NCBI GenBank assembly: GCA_021838985.1
Contig: JAKCCC010000054.1
Location: forward strand, 3,135 to 8,765
Direction of reading: 5' to 3'
Length of the DNA stretch: 5,631 nt
Source of the DNA: Planctomycetota bacterium
GTDB taxonomy: Bacteria; Planctomycetota; Phycisphaerae; WQYP01
A program made the translations under genes and the position numbers. Numbering within the stretch: the first letter of the stretch is position 1; each line of letters opens with the position of its first letter. Positions 1-5,631 of this stretch are shown in pieces. A model generated the notes under the pieces. It worked only from the letters and a program-made list of their open reading frames with translations. It was not told the DNA's origin and searched no databases.

Positions 1-730
1 GGCCGGTCCCAGCCCTGCGCTGGGGCGGCGGAGCGTACAGGTTGGCCTCGGGATGAAAGCGGCTGATCAGCGCGGCGTGTCGGCGGTGCCGCACGAAGAA
101 GCACGCCAGTTCGTGCGAGCCGTAACCGCCGTCGCCCAGAAACATGAGCTTTCGGCTGGGAAACCAGTGGATCAGCACCGCCATAAGCTGTCGCGCCAAC
201 TGCGCCGGCGTCTTGTGCCGTCGCCCGGCGGCCTGGTTCTGTTCCTTGGACCGGTACAGGACGCAGAGCACCGGCAACGCCCAGTTGCGTGTGGTGAAGG
301 CAAAACGTACCACGATCGCCAGGACGACCCACTTGTGGCCCCATTTCCAGACGGTCAGACTGTGACTGGAACGCACCGCATCGCGATGTTTGGCTTTGCC
401 GTAAACCTTCGCGCCCCGACGCTGGGCCGCCGTGTCGTCGCCGGCCACCAGCACCGGCTGATCATGCGGAATCCACTGGAGCACCGCCGACACCAAGACC
501 TGGCCCAGGGGCCAGAGCCTCCACGACGCCCGGCTGAAGACACGGTGGTAGCTGCTGAAGTGGCCCTGGGCGATCGAACGTACCGTCCAGAGCACGTTGG
601 CGACCGTGCGCCGGCCCATGGCCAAAATTGCCCCGACCCAAAGCACCCTCGCCCGCTGGAAAGTGGGCCGGGTAAATGCTATAGAGAAAGTCGAGATCAG
701 CGGCTCCGCCGGCGGGGGCGTCGAGAACAT
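1..730 (-). CDS. DDE-family transposase (DDE_5-like), C-terminus beyond window edge
   Basis: This gene encodes the enzyme that cuts and joins the ends of an insertion sequence. The minus frame is open from ATG at 730 to the left edge (243 residues); an in-frame TGA lies 24 bases upstream of the ATG and GGGAAGGAA precedes it with good spacing, so the start is well supported. The N-terminus (about residues 20-70) has the helical pattern FTRPTFQRARVLWVGAIL...GRRTVANVL...SSYHRVFSRASW known from a widespread group of DDE_5-type (PF13546-like) transposases. The first catalytic Asp is probably in VAGDDTAAQRRG (D98/D99) and the second in FLGDGGYGSHEL (D200). WKWGHKWVVLAIVVRF (128-143) and NLYAPPP (230-236) are further hallmarks; the latter normally precedes a GRPRxKG-type segment, so the protein probably continues with its third acidic residue outside the window. 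No frameshift or internal stop is seen, so it may be intact. Family recognition is from memory of the motifs, not a search. Confidence 0.9.
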   Translation of the reverse strand, partial: MFSTPPPAEPLISTFSIAFTRPTFQRARVLWVGAILAMGRRTVANVLWTVRSIAQGHFSSYHRVFSRASWRLWPLGQVLVSAVLQWIPHDQPVLVAGDDTAAQRRGAKVYGKAKHRDAVRSSHSLTVWKWGHKWVVLAIVVRFAFTTRNWALPVLCVLYRSKEQNQAAGRRHKTPAQLARQLMAVLIHWFPSRKLMFLGDGGYGSHELACFFVRHRRHAALISRFHPEANLYAPPPQRRAGTG

Positions 731-737
731 AGCGGAT

Positions 738-745
738 TCCTTCCC
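738..745 (-). promoter_or_regulatory. Ribosome-binding site of the transposase
   Basis: Read on the minus strand, GGGAAGGA sits 7 bases before the ATG at 730. Its AAGGA core matches the anti-Shine-Dalgarno sequence and, together with the in-frame TGA just upstream, fixes the transposase start. Confidence 0.7.
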
Positions 746-747
746 GA

Positions 748-760
748 TTCACGGTGTGAA
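748..760. repeat. Short inverted repeat TTCAC-ggt-GTGAA
   Basis: A perfect 5-base inverted repeat with a 3-base centre lies immediately upstream of the transposase ribosome-binding site. It could be an operator, part of the insertion sequence end, or chance; at this length chance is not excluded. Confidence 0.35.
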
Positions 761-927
761 CAACTGCGACTGTACGGGGAGTCCGATCTTTTTATAGCAA
801 GATGGGTTCATGCCGGACGCCTTAAAAATGGCAAAAGTCGAGCTAAGCGCAAGGGGAAACCGCGGCACGGGAGGGGGCGCACGGCCGTAATGGCGAGATC
901 TGCTGATTGCAGAAGGGTTCATTCAAA

Positions 928-942
928 GAAAAGGAAAGATTG
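928..942 (+). promoter_or_regulatory. Translation leader and ribosome-binding site of the first paralogue
   Basis: GAAAAGG followed by 8 bases ending in TTG and then ATG at 943. The same layout precedes the second paralogue. The site favours ATG 943 over the in-frame TTG at 907, because starting at 907 would place 12 charged, polar residues before the signal peptide. Confidence 0.7.
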
Positions 943-3144
943 ATGAAGCGTTGTCTGGCGGCATGGTTTCTGGCGGTGGGGTTCGGGTTGGTTGGCCGTC
1001 TGAACGCGGCGCCCGCTTCAGTGGCTTTTCATATCAGCGTCAATCACACCGCGGTGGGGGAGGGGCGAACGGTTATCGTCACCGCGAAAATTCGGCCGAT
1101 CCTGATGCTCCAGCGTCACGGCCGCCGCGGAATTAAATTATGGCCCTACGTGAATGGTCGGCAATGGGGGGCGATGACGAGGACGAATCAGGCCGGGGTG
1201 GCCAGCTTTATGCTGCCGCTGCCGCAGCTGGGCCTGGCCCGGATTCAGGTGGCCCTGCTCGCACGCCATCCGATTCCCGAAGCCTACTGGATTTGGTCCC
1301 AGCGCGTGGCGAATAATCAAACCGTTTATTTCCAGCGGCCATTTCGGTTGAGCGCAGGCGTTCAAGCCGCCAACATGCTGATCACCTGCGACAACAGCTT
1401 CCATGCCTTTTTAAACGGCCATTTCATCGGTAAGGGCCGTAACCTGCAGCATGTCCACCACCTGCGAAATCTGCAAGAATTCCTGCATCCCGGCACGAAT
1501 GTGTTATCCGTGAAGGGTTTCAATGTTGACGGTCCGGCAGGCTTGCTGGCCCGGTTGACGATCCAGACCGCCGCCGGGAACGAAGTGCTTTTCACCAATC
1601 ACACGTGGCGTTATATGTCGGCCCGACCCGCTGCTTGGCCGGGCGCGGCATTTCCGGCCGCAGCGGGGCGGCCGGTCCGTGTGGAGGCCCTGGTGGGGCG
1701 TGGCGTCTGGGGTGGAATGATTCGCGGCTGGCCGGGCCTGGGCGGTCGGGCGGTGTTCCCGGTTGGCCAACCACTGCCGAAGCACGTCTTGACCTCCAAT
1801 ACCGTCGCGGTGCGGGTGTTGGCCCGGAAATTTCCGGCGCTGCCGCCGCGGCGGCACCTGGTGGGTATTGAATATGAACCGTGGTTCACACCGCTGAACG
1901 CCACCTGGAGCACGGCCGAAGCGATACCACTGATGGGCAAATATCCCTTCATTCCCGCGGTGATCCGGCAACACGCCCTTTGGCTCGATAAGATGGGCAT
2001 CAACTACATCATGATTGACTGGACGAATAATTTGTGGGGCGACCGTCATTTCAGCCAAATGGGGCCGTACGCCAAACAGTTGCTGGCGGCGACCACGTTG
2101 CTGTTCACGACTTACGCCCGCCTGAGGCGAGAAGGCATCGCCACGCCGCAGGTGGTTCTGCTGCTGGGTCTGGATAACGGGCCGGTGACAACCACCACGG
2201 CGCTGAATGGAGAAATGCACTGGGTTTATCGGCACTATGTTCGCAATCCCCAGTTTAAAGGATTGTACCTGCACTATCGCCACAAGCCGCTGATGGTGAT
2301 CTTTAATGGCGGTGGACCGGCGTTTTTGGCCGGCAAGTTGGCCGCCGGTGAACCGCCCATTAGCACCCGGGAGTTTACCGTGCGCTGGATGGGTTCGCAG
2401 CTGCAAGACGCACCCGCGCTGGTTCAGGCCGGCTATTGGTCGTGGATGGATGGCTCGACACATCCCATTGTGGTTTACCATCGCGGCCAGTGTGAGGCCT
2501 TAACGATCACCCCGGGCTTTTTTGCCGCCGGCGGCTGGCTGGCGCCGGCAGCGCGGGCCAGGGACAGTGGATTTACCTTCGTCAGGCAGTTTAATACCGC
2601 TCTGCGTTACCGCCCGCGCTTCCTGACGATTTGCCAGTGGAACGAATTCGCCGGGCAACCCAAAGGCTCGAAAAGTTATGTAGATTGCTACAGCGTGCAA
2701 CTGAATAATGATATTGAGCCGACTTCGCTGACTTCCTGCGCGTATCGCGGCTGCGGCGGCTGGGGGTTTTACTACCTGAATCTGACGCGGGCCTTCATCC
2801 AGCTGTACCACCAGCCACACCCCACCACTACGCTGTTGGCCATCGGCGCCCCGCACCGTGGCCAAAAGATCTCCGCGCGGCATATGACCGTGCGGTGGGC
2901 CTGCGCGGGCAGGACGCCCCGGGGTTTCACGCTGCGCTTGGACAGCAGGATGATTGCCCGTGACATTCCCGCTTCCCGGCGGTCTTACCCCGTTAATTTG
3001 CAAGGCGTGGCGCCAGGATGGCACACGTTGGCGCTGCGGGCGGCTGGCGGCCAGAGTTTCTTCCGGCTGTCTTATCGACATGAAGCCCGCCAATTGAAGC
3101 ACCCTGTGGCGGCGCAGGCGCGGCTGCGTTTTTTGGTTCGATAG
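943..3144 (+). CDS. Secreted multidomain protein with GH99/GH71-like catalytic domain (paralogue 1)
   Basis: This 733-residue exported protein probably acts on an alpha-linked glycan; the substrate is unknown. ATG 943 is chosen for its ribosome-binding site and the typical signal peptide (MKR, hydrophobic stretch, cleavage near A22/A23). Domains in order: an Ig-like beta domain (about 27-135); a jelly-roll binding domain (about 143-225), with CDNSFHAFLNG and a late TNHTW segment, like the N-terminal lectin-type domains of alpha-L-rhamnosidases and similar enzymes; a linker; a barrel (about 305-627) opening with GIEYEPWF; and a C-terminal beta domain (about 628-733) without anchor or PEP-CTERM-like tail. 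Likely active-site elements are D359 in IDWTNN, the WSWMD motif (499-503), E568 in QWNEF, and NDIEPT (589-594), which resembles the NEW...IEP layout of GH99 and WbsX-type proteins. The residue two after E568 is Ala, whereas paralogue 2 has Glu. Family assignment is by motif only; a non-catalytic binding role is possible. It is followed after 187 bases by its paralogue. Confidence 0.85.
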   Translation: MKRCLAAWFLAVGFGLVGRLNAAPASVAFHISVNHTAVGEGRTVIVTAKIRPILMLQRHGRRGIKLWPYVNGRQWGAMTRTNQAGVASFMLPLPQLGLARIQVALLARHPIPEAYWIWSQRVANNQTVYFQRPFRLSAGVQAANMLITCDNSFHAFLNGHFIGKGRNLQHVHHLRNLQEFLHPGTNVLSVKGFNVDGPAGLLARLTIQTAAGNEVLFTNHTWRYMSARPAAWPGAAFPAAAGRPVRVEALVGRGVWGGMIRGWPGLGGRAVFPVGQPLPKHVLTSNTVAVRVLARKFPALPPRRHLVGIEYEPWFTPLNATWSTAEAIPLMGKYPFIPAVIRQHALWLDKMGINYIMIDWTNNLWGDRHFSQMGPYAKQLLAATTLLFTTYARLRREGIATPQVVLLLGLDNGPVTTTTALNGEMHWVYRHYVRNPQFKGLYLHYRHKPLMVIFNGGGPAFLAGKLAAGEPPISTREFTVRWMGSQLQDAPALVQAGYWSWMDGSTHPIVVYHRGQCEALTITPGFFAAGGWLAPAARARDSGFTFVRQFNTALRYRPRFLTICQWNEFAGQPKGSKSYVDCYSVQLNNDIEPTSLTSCAYRGCGGWGFYYLNLTRAFIQLYHQPHPTTTLLAIGAPHRGQKISARHMTVRWACAGRTPRGFTLRLDSRMIARDIPASRRSYPVNLQGVAPGWHTLALRAAGGQSFFRLSYRHEARQLKHPVAAQARLRFLVR
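1213..1340 (+). repeat. Conversion-like block A, copy 1
   Basis: This 128-base block of paralogue 1 aligns without gaps to 4205-4332 in paralogue 2 (offset 2992) with only five differences by eye, about 96% identity. It encodes the end of the Ig-like domain (LPLPQ...GLARIQV...YWIWSQRVANNQTVYFQR). Identity falls sharply on both sides, and third codon positions are also conserved. Confidence 0.85.
1501..1578 (+). repeat. Conversion-like block B, copy 1
   Basis: These 78 bases of paralogue 1 align to 4493-4570 at the same offset of 2992 with three differences, all silent. They encode VLSVKGFNVDGPAGLLARLT and the following residues of the jelly-roll domain. The 160 bases between blocks A and B have only about 107 matches (67%). 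Confidence 0.85.
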
Positions 3145-3331
3145 GCCCACGATTCCGCGGTGCGGTTTAGTCGCCCACGGCGACCCGATGAATGGCGGTG
3201 GACGGGGTACCCGAAAGTTAAGCGGTGACAAAGCACTAAACTGCCGCGACGGGCTGGCGTTTCGCCGGAACGCCGCAACCCAGCGCTCCATGGGACGTTT
3301 ATTTCCGAAGTGCCGAGAAAAGGGTAGGTTG
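3145..3331. other. Intergenic region between the paralogues
   Basis: These 187 bases separate two co-directional genes. Two small hairpins can be drawn: GTCGCC-cac-GGCGAC (3170-3184) and GGCGTT-7 bases-AACGCC (3256-3274). Neither has a T tract, so neither is a convincing intrinsic terminator. No clear -35/-10 pair was found. The spacing is wide for a tight operon, so the second gene may have its own promoter or be read through from the first. The last 15 bases form a leader nearly identical to that of the first gene. Confidence 0.45.
3317..3331 (+). promoter_or_regulatory. Translation leader and ribosome-binding site of the second paralogue
   Basis: GAAAAGG followed by 8 bases ending in GGTTG and then ATG at 3332. 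It matches the leader of the first paralogue (928-942) in the purine core, the spacing and the TTGATGAA junction, supporting both starts. Confidence 0.7.
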
Positions 3332-5631
3332 ATGAAAGGCTTGGCTGTGGTTGGCCTTCTGGCCTGCGGTTTCGCGGTGGGGGGCGTGCTGCGTGCGGCG
3401 CCGCGGAGTGTCCCGACGGCCAGCCGGCTCGGGGTTGTGCGGCTCACCATCCGTTCCAATCGCACCGCGGTTGGGGATGGTCAATGCGTGGTAATTTCAG
3501 CGCTGGCGGACCGAGTTAAGCAGGTTGCGGACGAGCCATTTGCTCCGGCCGCCACGGCGGGCCTAAAGCAATTTGCTTTTATTCAAAACGGCGGGGCCGA
3601 ACCGGCCAACAGCCTTAGCCAGATAGTGTCCACGGTGGCGGGTCGGCCTTATCAGCTCCGTTACGCCGCAGCGGCACGCAGCGGCGAGAAATCCGACCGC
3701 ATCGAAGTGCTGGTGGCCAACGCCGCCAATGGCCGGCCGATTGCCGTCCAAACGCCGCCCATCACGGATGCGGTCTTTCGATTCTTCACGCTGAACTTCA
3801 CGGCTGTTTCCGCAGCAACCCGTATCGAGTTTCTCAATCGCAGTGCCGTTGGGGCGGGGCTGACGGTGGATGTCACGGCCGTGACACTAAAGGCACGGAA
3901 CAAGAGTATGCACGGCGGATCAGCAACGTCGGGCACGGGTGCGGTCCGGTCCCATTTGATTCACAACGGAGATTTCTCCGTCGATGCCGCGGCTTATGCG
4001 CGGTTTCCCGGCTACCTGGGTTATCCGAATCCATCCGCCATTGCCGGTTGGACGGCCGGGGTGGGCAGCGCCACGGTGGGCGTCAACGGCGCCGCCGCCA
4101 AAGTTATCACGCCGATGGCGGGGTTAAAGTTGCGGGCCTTGCTGGATGGTCAGCCGTGGTGCGCCAGCGAGACCACCGGGCCTTCGGGGGTCGCGCGTTT
4201 CCTGCTGCCGCTGCCGCAGCCGGGCCTGGCCCGGATTCAGGTGGCCGTGCTCGCACGCCATCCGATTCCCGAAGCCTACTGGATTTGGTCCCAGCGGGTG
4301 GCGAACAACCAAACCGTTTATTTCCAGCGGCCCTTCCATTTGGGCGGGGCGGCACGGTCAGCGCGTCTGTTAATCACCTGCGATAACTCCTTTACGGCCT
4401 TTCTGAACGGACATTTGATCGGCGCCGGCAGCAACTGGCAGCACGTGCACCATCTGTGGAATCTGCAAAAATTTCTGTATCCCGGCGTTAACGTGTTATC
4501 CGTGAAGGGTTTCAATGTTGACGGCCCGGCTGGTTTGCTGGCCCGGTTGACGATCCAGACCGCCGCCGGGCACCAGGTGATTTTCACCAACTCCCGATGG
4601 AGTTGTTTTGCCACCAGGCCCTCCGGCTGGCCTGCCGCGGTTGCCGCCGGCCGCGCGCAGTCGGCCCAGGTGGAAACCTTGGTCGGCCGGGGGGCGTGGG
4701 ATCACTCCCTGCACGGTTGGCCTGGAATGGCGGTTCTGACGGCATTTCCACCGCCGCCGGCACGTGTGTTGCGGAGCTCGAACACCGTGACCGTCCAGGT
4801 TCGCCGCCGTCGCTTCCACGTTATGGCCGATCCCCATCATCTTATCGGCATGGAATACGAAACGTGGTTCGGGCCGGGCTATGCCGGATGGGGCCAGGAG
4901 GAAGCCGAGCCGATTCTGGGCCGCTACAGCTCCCTGGATCCACGTGTGTTGCGGCAGCAGGCCCTCTGGTTTAACCGGATGGGCATTAACTTCGTGGAAA
5001 CCGATTGGACGAATAATTTGACGGCGCCGTTTCCCGATGCCGCGGCGCGGGAATGCATCGCGGCGACCAATGCGCTATTTCATGTATATTCCGGTATGCG
5101 GCAGCATCCGAAAGTCGTCTTTCTGATGGGGCCGGAACATAATTTCTGGTTAAACCACACCACGCCTTATACCGGCCCGTGGTTTTTTAAACAGCTTAAT
5201 TACATTTACCGCCATTACATCAATCATCCAAAATATCGGCGGATCTATCTGCACTATCAGCACAAGCCCCTGTTATTGCTTTATTTGAACGGCCCGCGTT
5301 TCGCCCATCCGCCGGTGGTGCAGGATCCGCGTTTCACGATCCGTTACGTGGGAGCCTGGTTGCAACTGACTAAAGAAGAACGTTATGGCGTATGGTCGTG
5401 GTATGACCAAAAGGCGACGCCCACCTATCACCAGGGTCGGGTGGAGGCGCTGACGGTGACCGATGGCTATCCGGGAGTCAATGCACCGGGGCCGGGGCTG
5501 AACATTTGGCTGGCGGCCGACGCCGGTGGAAAGGCGTACGGTCAAACCTATCGCATCCAATGGCGCGTGGCGGATCACTATCTGCCGCATTTTCTGTTCC
5601 TGTGCCAATGGAATGAATTTGAGGGGGGCGA
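3332..5631 (+). CDS. Secreted GH99/GH71-like protein with nested binding module (paralogue 2), C-terminus beyond window
   Basis: The frame is open from ATG 3332 to the right edge, 766 residues visible. The start is set by the shared GAAAAGG leader and a signal peptide (MKG, hydrophobic core, cleavage near A22/A23). The Ig-like domain starts as in paralogue 1 (RSNRTAVGDG matches VNHTAVGEG), is interrupted at about residue 60, and resumes near 258 (MAGLKLRALLDG). The inserted stretch resembles a DUF642-like module with halves in swapped order. After it come the jelly-roll domain (about 344-428, CDNSFTAFLNG at 350-360) and the catalytic-type barrel opening with GMEYETWF (506-513). Likely active-site elements are D558 in TDWTNN, a WSWYD motif, and E762/E764 in QWNEFE; the sequence stops two residues later. 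Like its neighbour it is probably an exported enzyme or binding protein for an alpha-linked glycan, substrate unknown. The IEP segment and the C-terminal domain expected from paralogue 1 lie outside. Confidence 0.85.
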   Translation, partial: MKGLAVVGLLACGFAVGGVLRAAPRSVPTASRLGVVRLTIRSNRTAVGDGQCVVISALADRVKQVADEPFAPAATAGLKQFAFIQNGGAEPANSLSQIVSTVAGRPYQLRYAAAARSGEKSDRIEVLVANAANGRPIAVQTPPITDAVFRFFTLNFTAVSAATRIEFLNRSAVGAGLTVDVTAVTLKARNKSMHGGSATSGTGAVRSHLIHNGDFSVDAAAYARFPGYLGYPNPSAIAGWTAGVGSATVGVNGAAAKVITPMAGLKLRALLDGQPWCASETTGPSGVARFLLPLPQPGLARIQVAVLARHPIPEAYWIWSQRVANNQTVYFQRPFHLGGAARSARLLITCDNSFTAFLNGHLIGAGSNWQHVHHLWNLQKFLYPGVNVLSVKGFNVDGPAGLLARLTIQTAAGHQVIFTNSRWSCFATRPSGWPAAVAAGRAQSAQVETLVGRGAWDHSLHGWPGMAVLTAFPPPPARVLRSSNTVTVQVRRRRFHVMADPHHLIGMEYETWFGPGYAGWGQEEAEPILGRYSSLDPRVLRQQALWFNRMGINFVETDWTNNLTAPFPDAAARECIAATNALFHVYSGMRQHPKVVFLMGPEHNFWLNHTTPYTGPWFFKQLNYIYRHYINHPKYRRIYLHYQHKPLLLLYLNGPRFAHPPVVQDPRFTIRYVGAWLQLTKEERYGVWSWYDQKATPTYHQGRVEALTVTDGYPGVNAPGPGLNIWLAADAGGKAYGQTYRIQWRVADHYLPHFLFLCQWNEFEGG
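3530..4102 (+). other. Inserted DUF642-like binding module with permuted halves, within paralogue 2
   Basis: Residues about 67-188 (PFAPAATAGLKQFAFIQN, SLSQIVSTVAG, LRYAAAARSG, IEFLN, TVDVTAVTL) resemble the second part of a DUF642-like galactose-binding domain. Residues about 208-257 (HNGDFSVDAAA, GYPNPSAIAGWT, VGVNGAAAK) resemble its first part. In the usual order the NGDF...GWT...GVN part precedes PFA...AFIQ...SLSQ; here it follows, joined by a Gly/Ser/Thr-containing linker (about 187-207). Such modules bind carbohydrate in several families, so a substrate-targeting role is plausible. The usual order is recalled from the family, not computed. Confidence 0.6.
4205..4332 (+). repeat. Conversion-like block A, copy 2
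   Basis: This is the partner of 1213-1340, 128 bases with five differences. Three differences are silent and two change residues (Leu to Pro and Leu to Val relative to paralogue 1). It lies directly after the point where the Ig-like domain resumes behind the inserted module. Confidence 0.85.
4493..4570 (+). repeat. Conversion-like block B, copy 2
   Basis: This is the partner of 1501-1578, 78 bases with three silent differences. Downstream of it the two genes diverge again within a few bases (AACGAAGTG versus CACCAGGTG). Confidence 0.85.

Larger units (their letters stand above)
1..760 (-). mobile_element. Partial insertion sequence carrying the transposase; boundaries not determined
   Basis: A transposase gene with its own ribosome-binding site implies an insertion sequence. 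Only the 5' side of the transposase is present, so the second terminal repeat and target-site duplication cannot be compared. The right boundary given here is nominal: the true end lies somewhere between the transposase start (730) and the next gene (943). The rightmost bases given include a short inverted repeat at 748-760 that may belong to the element end or to its control region. Confidence 0.5.
731..942. other. Divergent intergenic region
   Basis: These 212 bases separate the leftward transposase from the rightward secreted-protein gene. They hold the transposase ribosome-binding site (738-745), the inverted repeat (748-760), a TATAAA-like hexamer on the minus strand (791-796) that could be a -10 box for the transposase without a convincing -35 partner, and the leader of the next gene. 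The segment about 800-920 is noticeably richer in A than the coding DNA. The end of the insertion sequence must lie in here but cannot be placed without the other end. No RNA gene is seen. Confidence 0.5.

Noticed and set aside
907..942. Upstream TTG start for the first paralogue
   Set aside because: It would add 12 mostly charged or polar residues before a normal signal peptide, and the better ribosome-binding site serves ATG 943.
53..943. A 296-codon plus-strand open frame opposite the transposase
   Set aside because: It has low-complexity Arg/His/Pro/Gly-rich composition, no recognisable motif, and lies antisense to a clearly recognised transposase before running through the intergenic region.
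1504..2481. A 325-codon minus-strand open frame inside the first paralogue
   Set aside because: It is antisense to a gene with signal peptide and catalytic motifs, and its Arg/Gln/His/Pro-rich product is typical of a GC-driven shadow frame.
3170..3184. Hairpin GTCGCC-cac-GGCGAC as a terminator of the first paralogue
   Set aside because: The stem is only 6 base pairs and no T tract follows, so it does not meet the usual pattern of an intrinsic terminator.
3356..3373. Possible lipobox (LLAC) in the signal peptide of the second paralogue
   Set aside because: Leu at the -2 position is atypical, the Cys comes very early (residue 12) and the hydrophobic stretch continues past it to a standard A-x-A-like cleavage region.
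2500..3465. A 321-codon minus-strand open frame spanning the intergenic region
   Set aside because: It overlaps both paralogues antisense, has shadow-like composition and shows no family motif.
4048..4386. A 112-codon plus-strand open frame within the second paralogue
   Set aside because: It is an out-of-frame shadow; the paralogue's own frame is open throughout and carries the conserved motifs.

Overview
The window looks like accessory DNA from a GC-rich bacterium, most plausibly of the PVC superphylum (Planctomycetota, perhaps Phycisphaerae-like, or Verrucomicrobiota). That is an inference from the high GC content, the transposase subtype, the large secreted multidomain carbohydrate-active proteins and a DUF642-like binding module. 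There is no rRNA or other taxonomic marker, so the assignment is tentative.

Layout: (1) Bases 1-730, minus strand, hold most of a DDE transposase of an insertion sequence; its C-terminus lies outside the left edge. (2) Bases 731-942 are a divergent intergenic region that must contain the unseen end of that element and the control region of the next gene. (3) Bases 943-3144, plus strand, are a complete gene for a secreted 733-residue protein: signal peptide, Ig-like beta domain, jelly-roll binding domain, a GH99/GH71-like barrel with a W-N-E-F motif, and a C-terminal beta domain. (4) Bases 3145-3331 are intergenic. (5) Bases 3332-5631 hold a second, tandem paralogue, open to the right edge (766 residues visible, cut just after W-N-E-F-E).

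The paralogues share the same architecture and an almost identical translation leader, so they look like members of a tandemly expanded family of exported glycan-processing proteins. The second has about 200 extra residues inside its N-terminal Ig-like domain. These residues look like a DUF642-like galactose-binding module whose two halves are in swapped order, that is, a nested and circularly permuted domain. In addition, two short blocks (128 and 78 bases) are about 96% identical between the paralogues, while the 160 bases between them are only about 67% identical. This mosaic suggests recent gene conversion.

No tRNA, rRNA, CRISPR array or clear riboswitch was seen. Long open frames opposite the real genes are treated as GC-driven shadows.
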